64,000 nucleotides of DNA, taken from an uncultured Paracoccaceae bacterium (GTDB lineage Bacteria; Pseudomonadota; Alphaproteobacteria; Rhodobacterales; Rhodobacteraceae). The notes beneath the pieces were generated by a model. The model ran no database searches, was not told where the DNA came from, and saw only the letters and a program-made list of their open reading frames with translations. The position numbers were made by a program, and so were the translations under genes. Each line of letters starts with the position of its first letter. The stretch's first letter is position 1. Shown here piece by piece: positions 59,136 through 64,000 of this stretch. The DNA lies in the NCBI GenBank assembly GCA_938028765.1, contig CALIZF010000002.1, positions 62,001 through 126,000 of the forward strand, read 5' to 3'.

Positions 59136-61931
59136 ATGCCCGCGCTCGATGCCCGCCTGACGCGCCAGCCGATTCCCTTCGATCCCGCCGCCGGGGCCGA
59201 GGCCGCTGCCGCCTTCGCCGACCTGCCGCCGGGCCTCAGGGGCGTGATCGCAGGCGCGGCCGGGGGCAGCCCCTACCTCGGCGGCCTGCTGCGGCGCGAA
59301 GGCGACTGGCTGCGCGCCGTCGTGGACGACCCCGAGGGCGCTGTCGATGCGGCCTTGGCCGCGCTGCCCGCCGTGCCGCTGGCCGACCTGCCGGGCGCGC
59401 TTCGCCGGGCCAAGCGGCGCATCGGGCTGATCGCTGCCCTGGCCGACCTCGGCGGCGCCTGGCCGCTCGAGACGGTGACGGCGACGCTGACGCGGCTGGC
59501 CGATGCCGCGGTGGATGCGGCGGCGAAGGCGCTGGTGGCCGAGGCGCTGCGGCGCGGCCGGCTGCCGGGGCAGGGGCCGGCAGACGCCGGCGACGCGGCC
59601 GGCTTCGTGGTGCTGGCCATGGGCAAGATGGGCGCCTTCGAGCTCAACTATTCCAGCGACATCGACCTTATCTGCCTGTTCGATGAAACCCGCTACCCGG
59701 GCGCCGAACAGGAGGCGCGGGCCGAGTTCATCCGCGTCACCCGCAAGCTGACCGCCATGCTGACCGACATCACGGCGGAAGGATACGTGTTCCGCACCGA
59801 CCTGCGCCTTCGCCCCGATGCGGCGGTGACGCCCGTGTGCCTGTCCACCGCCGCCGCCTATGCCTATTACGAAAGCGTCGGTCGCACCTGGGAACGGGCG
59901 GCCTACATCAAGGCGCGCGCCTGCGCCGGCGACATCGCGGCAGGGACGCGGTTCCTGCGGGCGCTATCGCCCTTTGTCTGGCGCCGGCACCTCGACTTTG
60001 CGGCGATCCAGGACGCGCACGACATGCGCCTGCGGATCCGCGACCACAAGGGTCTGGCGGGGCCGCTGAACCTCGACGGGCACAACCTGAAGCTGGGCCG
60101 CGGCGGGATCCGCGAGGTCGAATTCTTCTGCCAGACGCGGCAACTGATCGCAGGCGGGCGCGATCCCTCGCTGCGGTCGCCCGACACGGTCGGCGGCCTC
60201 GCGGCGCTGGCCGCGGCAGGCTGGGTGCCCGAAGAGGTGGCGGGCGACCTGACGGCGGCCTACCGCGCGCACCGCGAGGTCGAGCACCGCCTGCAAATGG
60301 TGCAGGACGCGCAGACCCAAATCCTGCCCGCCACCCCCGAGGGCTGGGACCGGATCGCGCGCCTCTGCGGGACGGGCGACACCGGCGCCTTCCGCGCCGC
60401 GCTGAAGGAGCGGCTGATGGCCGTTCACCGCCTGACGGAAGGCTTCTTCGCGCCCGGCGCGGCCGAGGCGGGCCCCGACCTGACGCCCGAGATGGCGGCG
60501 GTGGTCGAGGGCTGGCGCGGCTATCCCGCGCTGCGGTCGGCGCGGGCGCTCGAGATCTTCAAGCGGGTGCGCCCGCGGCTTCTGACCGGCATCGTGACGC
60601 GCGCTGCCAACCCGCACGAGGCGCTGGCGGCCCTCGACGGGTTCCTGCGCGGGCTGCCGGCGGGGGTGCAGATCCTTTCGCTGTTCGACGCCAACCCGCC
60701 GCTGGTGGACCTGATCGTGGACATCGCGGCATCGGCCCCGGCGCTGGCGCGGCACCTTGCACGCAATTCGGGCGTGCTGGACGCGGTGCTGGACGGCGGG
60801 TTCTTCGCCCCCTGGCCCGGTCGCGCCGCGCTCGCGCAGGATCTGGCCCGGCGGCTCGATGCGGTCGCGGACTACGAGCGGCGGCTCGTCGCGGCGCGGG
60901 TCTGGGGGCGCGAATGGCACTTCCGCATCGGGGTGCACCACCTGCGCGGCCTGATCGACGCCGAGGAGGCGGGCGGACAGTATTCGGACCTCGCCGAGGC
61001 GGTGCTGGCCGCGCTGTGGCCCGCGGTGACGGCGGAATTCGCGCGCCGCCACGGGCCGCCCCCGGGGCGCGGGGCGATGGTGCTGGGCATGGGGTCGTTG
61101 GGGGCGGGGCGGCTCAATGCCGGATCCGACCTCGACCTGATCGTGGTCTACGACGCCGCCGGCGCCGAGGGATCGGACGGCCCCCGGCCGCTGCCCGCGC
61201 GGACGTATTACGCGCGGCTGACGCAGGCCTTCGTCACCGCGCTGACCGCGCAGATGGCCGAGGGGCGGCTTTACGAGGTGGACCTGCGGCTGCGCCCCTC
61301 GGGCCGGCAGGGGCCGGTGGCCACCGCGCTGCCCGCATTCCGCGCCTATCAGCAGACCGAGGCCTGGACCTGGGAACACCTTGCCCTGACGCGCGCGCGC
61401 CCCGTTGCGGGCGACGCAGAGCTGTCGGCCGAGGTCGAAGATTTCCGCCGCGCCCTGATCCGGTCGCAGGCGGGCGCGGCGCGGATCCTGCCCGACACCG
61501 CGGCGATGCGCGCGCGCCTCATGGCCGCGAAGCCGGGCGGCGCATGGGACGCCAAGGCGGGACCCGGTCGGATCATGGATATCGAGCTGTTCGCCCAGGC
61601 GGCCGCCCTGCACGCGGGCGACCCGGCCCGGCGCGTGCCGCAACAGCTGCGCGCGGGCGTCCGTGCCGGCCTCGTCTCGCGCGAGGCCGAGGCGGCGTTG
61701 CTGGCGGCCTGGCGGCTTCTCTGGCCGCTGCAGGCCGGGGCGCGGCTTCTGGGCGAGGCGCGGCTCGACCCCGCGGGTCTGGGGCAGGGGGCCTGCGCCT
61801 TCCTCCTGCGCGAGACGGGGGCGCGGGATGCGGCCGACCTCGCCGCGCGGCTTGCCGCGACCACCGCGGCGGCGGCGGCCGCGATCGCCGCGGGACTGGG
61901 CATCGCCGAAGGGGCGGGTGATGCAGCCTGA
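59136..61931 (+). CDS. glnE: bifunctional glutamine synthetase adenylyltransferase/deadenylase
   Basis: 931 residues with two nucleotidyltransferase domains. The N-terminal deadenylylating domain has FELNYSSDIDLICLFDE at about residue 165 and the C-terminal adenylylating domain has GRLNAGSDLDLIVVYDA at about 660. LKLGRGGIREVEFFCQTRQL is a GlnE hallmark. It switches glutamine synthetase off or on in response to PII proteins. The ATG at 59136 was chosen because upstream in-frame codons run through the DUF2852 operator region and the DUF2852 gene on the other strand. Confidence 0.96.
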   Translation: MPALDARLTRQPIPFDPAAGAEAAAAFADLPPGLRGVIAGAAGGSPYLGGLLRREGDWLRAVVDDPEGAVDAALAALPAVPLADLPGALRRAKRRIGLIAALADLGGAWPLETVTATLTRLADAAVDAAAKALVAEALRRGRLPGQGPADAGDAAGFVVLAMGKMGAFELNYSSDIDLICLFDETRYPGAEQEARAEFIRVTRKLTAMLTDITAEGYVFRTDLRLRPDAAVTPVCLSTAAAYAYYESVGRTWERAAYIKARACAGDIAAGTRFLRALSPFVWRRHLDFAAIQDAHDMRLRIRDHKGLAGPLNLDGHNLKLGRGGIREVEFFCQTRQLIAGGRDPSLRSPDTVGGLAALAAAGWVPEEVAGDLTAAYRAHREVEHRLQMVQDAQTQILPATPEGWDRIARLCGTGDTGAFRAALKERLMAVHRLTEGFFAPGAAEAGPDLTPEMAAVVEGWRGYPALRSARALEIFKRVRPRLLTGIVTRAANPHEALAALDGFLRGLPAGVQILSLFDANPPLVDLIVDIAASAPALARHLARNSGVLDAVLDGGFFAPWPGRAALAQDLARRLDAVADYERRLVAARVWGREWHFRIGVHHLRGLIDAEEAGGQYSDLAEAVLAALWPAVTAEFARRHGPPPGRGAMVLGMGSLGAGRLNAGSDLDLIVVYDAAGAEGSDGPRPLPARTYYARLTQAFVTALTAQMAEGRLYEVDLRLRPSGRQGPVATALPAFRAYQQTEAWTWEHLALTRARPVAGDAELSAEVEDFRRALIRSQAGAARILPDTAAMRARLMAAKPGGAWDAKAGPGRIMDIELFAQAAALHAGDPARRVPQQLRAGVRAGLVSREAEAALLAAWRLLWPLQAGARLLGEARLDPAGLGQGACAFLLRETGARDAADLAARLAATTAAAAAAIAAGLGIAEGAGDAA

Positions 61932-62190
61932 CCGCGCCGATCCCAAGGGGCTGATCCGCGAGGCTTACCGGATCGAGGGGATCGGGATCGCCGAATGCCG
62001 CTCGGTGCTGATCGACTGGGCGCTGAGCCTGCCCGACGACGTGGCGCAGGATGTGGCGCTGCGGTCGGTTCTGGCGGCCTATGGCGCCGATCCCGATCAC
62101 CCCATGACGGCGGTCCTGCGCGAGGGATTGACCGCCGCCGGGACGCCGCGCCGGCGGGGCGGCCGGGCAGGACGGACCGGCGGCTGCTAG
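61921..62190 (+). CDS. small protein coupled to glnE, unknown function
   Basis: 89 residues, starting 11 bases before the glnE stop. The first 70 residues (GLIREAYRIEGIGIAECRSVLIDWALSLPDDV followed by LRSVLAAYGADPDHPMTAVLREGL) look like a compact helical domain; the tail is Arg/Gly-rich. The translational overlap suggests co-expression with glnE. I recall similar short genes after glnE in Rhodobacterales but know no function. Its end overlaps the convergent DsbA gene by four bases. Confidence 0.75.
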   Translation: MQPDRADPKGLIREAYRIEGIGIAECRSVLIDWALSLPDDVAQDVALRSVLAAYGADPDHPMTAVLREGLTAAGTPRRRGGRAGRTGGC

Positions 62191-62948
62191 CGCAGCTTCG
62201 CCCGCTGACCCTCGACGATCTGGCGCATTGCCGGAAGGGGCACATAGCCGCGCACCATCGTCTCGTGGATCACGAAGGTCGGGGTGCCGTTGATGCCGAG
62301 GCGCCGCGCCAGCGCATGGTTCGCCTCGATCACCGCCGTCACTTCGGGCGCATCCATCCGGGCCATCACCGCCTCGGGGTCGGCCCCGGCCGCGTCCGCG
62401 ATGCGCCGCAGCGCCGGAGGGGCGGGCGGGCCGGCCAGCGCGATCAGCGCGTCGTGCGCCTTCTTGTAGGCCTCCGGCCCTGCCGTCTGCATCACCGCGA
62501 TGGCAAAGCGCGACGAGGTCAGCGACTCCGGCCCGAGTATGGGGAACTCCTTCAGCACCAGCCGCAGGTTTCCGTCCGATGCGATCAGCTCGGCCACCTC
62601 GTCGTGCGCGCGCCGGCAATAGCCGCAGCGGTAGTCCACGAATTCGACCACGGCGATGTCACCCGCAGGGTTGCCGCCCGACCACGACGCGGGGTTGCCC
62701 AGCAGCGCCGCCCGGTTGTCGCGCAGCGCGGCCAGATCGGCCTCGGCCTGGGCATTACGCTCGCGGTCCTCGAGGACGCCGATCGCCTCCATCAGCACCT
62801 CGGGGTTCTCGATCAGGTAGGCGCGCACCTCGGCGCGGAAGGCGGCACGTTCCTCGGGCGTCATCGCCTGCAGGTCGAGTGCCGCGGCCGGCGATGCCAG
62901 ACACAGGGCGATCGCGAGGGCGCGCAGGATGGGGCGGAGAAGGGGCAT
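62187..62948 (-). CDS. DsbA-family periplasmic thiol oxidoreductase
   Basis: 253 residues. A signal peptide (LRALAIALCLASPAAA) is followed by a helical N-terminal extension (about 25-85; MTPEERAAFRAEVRAYLIENP) typical of alphaproteobacterial DsbA/DsbG-like proteins such as Com1. The thioredoxin domain has the active site CGYC (residues 108-111) and the cis-Pro loop GINGTPTF. It forms or shuffles disulfides in exported proteins. The ATG at 62948 is the only start that gives a signal peptide. Confidence 0.92.
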   Translation of the reverse strand: MPLLRPILRALAIALCLASPAAALDLQAMTPEERAAFRAEVRAYLIENPEVLMEAIGVLEDRERNAQAEADLAALRDNRAALLGNPASWSGGNPAGDIAVVEFVDYRCGYCRRAHDEVAELIASDGNLRLVLKEFPILGPESLTSSRFAIAVMQTAGPEAYKKAHDALIALAGPPAPPALRRIADAAGADPEAVMARMDAPEVTAVIEANHALARRLGINGTPTFVIHETMVRGYVPLPAMRQIVEGQRAKLR

Positions 62949-63151
62949 CAGGCCTCCGGGGGCGACTGGAAGGCCCGGACCCGGGCCGGGCGTGGGCACC
63001 ATAGGGGGCCGGCACGCGCGGTTTCAAGACGGTGCGCCGGCGTTCCGGCGAACGTGATCGCGCCGCGCCCGTCGCGCGCGCGCCCCGGTGATCCGGGTGA
63101 TTCCGCCGCGCGCGCCGATGCGCTAGGCTGCGCGGAAACATCGGGCAATCG

Positions 63152-64000
63152 ATGCGCATCCTTGTCGTCCTTCTGGCCGCCCTGTGGGCGGCGCTGACCC
63201 CTGCCGCGGCCGAGGACCTGCGCGCGCTGGCGCGGCTCGACCCCGTGGCATCGCGGCTTGCGGATGCGGGGGAGGGTGCGGTGGTCGAACTGGCGCTGTC
63301 GCACGCGGTGCCCTGGCGGGTGCGGACGCTGGCCGATCCGCCGCGGCTTGTGCTCGACTTCCGCGAGGTGGACTGGGCGCCGTTGCCGCAGGTGCCGCGC
63401 GACGGCGCCCGGATCGGGGCCGCGCGGGGCGAGCGGCTGGCGGACGGCTGGTCGCGCCTGACGCTGGAGCTTGCAGGGCCGCATCCCGTCGAACTGGCCG
63501 AGATGCGGACCTCGGCCCCCGGTCCGGTGCTGGTCCGGGTGCGGCTCGGGCCGGCCGCGCCGGCAGCCTTCGCCGCGCAGACCGCCGATGCCGCCCTGGC
63601 CGAGGGGCCGGGCCTGCCCGTGCCCGCCGCCACCCTTGCCCCCCGTCGCCGGGGCGAGGGTCCGCTGGTCGTCGTGCTCGACCCCGGCCACGGCGGGATC
63701 GACCCCGGCGCCGAGCACGGCGGGATCAGCGAGGCCGACCTGATGCTGCGCTTCGCGCGCGAGCTGCGCGAGGCGCTGCTGCGGGACGGCAGGTTCCGCG
63801 TGGTCCTGACGCGCGATGCCGACGTGTTCGTGCCGCTCGACGCGCGCGTGGCGGTGGCGCATCAGGCCGGGGCGGACGTGTTCCTGTCGCTGCATGCCGA
63901 TGCGGTGCCCGAAGGCGAGGCGACCGGTGCCACGATCTACACCCTCGCCGAGACGGCGTCCGATGCCGCCGCCGCTGCGCTCGCCGAACGGCACGACCGC
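63152..64000 (+). CDS. N-acetylmuramoyl-L-alanine amidase, AmiC type (3' end outside window)
   Basis: 283 codons are visible and the frame is still open at the edge. The signal peptide MRILVVLLAALWAALTPAAA is followed by an AMIN domain (about 35-130; VELALSHAVPWRVRTLADPPRLVLDFREV) that targets the septum or cell wall, then an Amidase_3 domain. The zinc ligands seen are His in VVLDPGHGGIDPGAEHGG, Glu in GISEADL and His in FLSLHADAV. It cleaves the stem peptide from muramic acid in daughter-cell separation. Confidence 0.93.
   Translation, partial: MRILVVLLAALWAALTPAAAEDLRALARLDPVASRLADAGEGAVVELALSHAVPWRVRTLADPPRLVLDFREVDWAPLPQVPRDGARIGAARGERLADGWSRLTLELAGPHPVELAEMRTSAPGPVLVRVRLGPAAPAAFAAQTADAALAEGPGLPVPAATLAPRRRGEGPLVVVLDPGHGGIDPGAEHGGISEADLMLRFARELREALLRDGRFRVVLTRDADVFVPLDARVAVAHQAGADVFLSLHADAVPEGEATGATIYTLAETASDAAAAALAERHDR

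Noticed and set aside
1..64000. tRNA or rRNA genes
   Set aside because: I looked in all intergenic stretches for T-arm GGTTCRANNCC patterns and acceptor-stem pairing and found none; all matches fell inside strong coding regions.

Overview
The window is chromosomal DNA of a very GC-rich (roughly 70 percent) alphaproteobacterium, almost certainly of the order Rhodobacterales. The evidence is a complete Rhodobacter-type gene transfer agent (GTA) cluster lying between mltG and cysE, an HdaA-type replication regulator, CtrA-like TTAA-N7-TTAAC boxes, an IalB-family protein, TRAP transport and dense ATGA start/stop overlaps. I cannot name the genus from sequence alone. There is no rRNA, tRNA, CRISPR array, insertion sequence or integrase that I can see.

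Layout. 1-2 kb: end of a J-domain co-chaperone gene, an endonuclease/exonuclease/phosphatase protein and a small secreted protein. 2-7.7 kb (minus): AI-2E-type permease, hdaA, ppk, ppx. 7.7-13.3 kb (minus): a catabolic-looking run with a PLP threonine/serine dehydratase, an enol-lactonase-like hydrolase, a TetA-like MFS exporter, a zinc alcohol dehydrogenase and an atypical enolase-superfamily enzyme. 13.4-19.1 kb: an envelope protein with a CtrA-like box, rlmN, an IalB protein, a type III asparaginase, a YdcF-like protein and an RTX protein. 19.1-29.4 kb: fatty acid and ribosome housekeeping (fabD, rpsF-rpsR-rplI with a structured leader, fabG, acpP, fabF, mltG), interrupted by a b561-YceI fusion with a separate YceI gene and by an arginase-family/sulfotransferase pair.

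29.4-43.3 kb is the GTA structural cluster, all 17 genes (g1 to g15 plus g3.5 and g10.1) intact, on one strand and mostly overlapping. They encode DNA packaging (g1, g2), the portal, protease and capsid head (g3 to g5), head-tail connectors (g6 to g8), tail tube, chaperones and tape measure (g9 to g11), and baseplate and cell-wall penetration (g12 to g15). Its upstream region holds a CtrA-like box, a sigma70-like promoter and then an intrinsic-terminator hairpin before g1, which suggests attenuation or a short RNA as a control step.

43.3-49.4 kb: cysE, then ilvBN (minus) with a full attenuator (promoter, 15-residue leader peptide with Ile-Leu-Val codons, antiterminator, terminator), a second RTX protein and a CaCA-type cation exchanger. 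49.7-56.5 kb: a Cache-domain histidine kinase and LuxR-type regulator divergent from a three-gene TRAP transporter whose membrane subunits are unusually large. 56.9-64 kb: arginyl/leucyl-tRNA-protein transferase, an RDD protein, a DUF2852 protein, two matching 19-bp operators, glnE with a small overlapping partner, a DsbA-type oxidoreductase and the start of an AmiC-type amidase.
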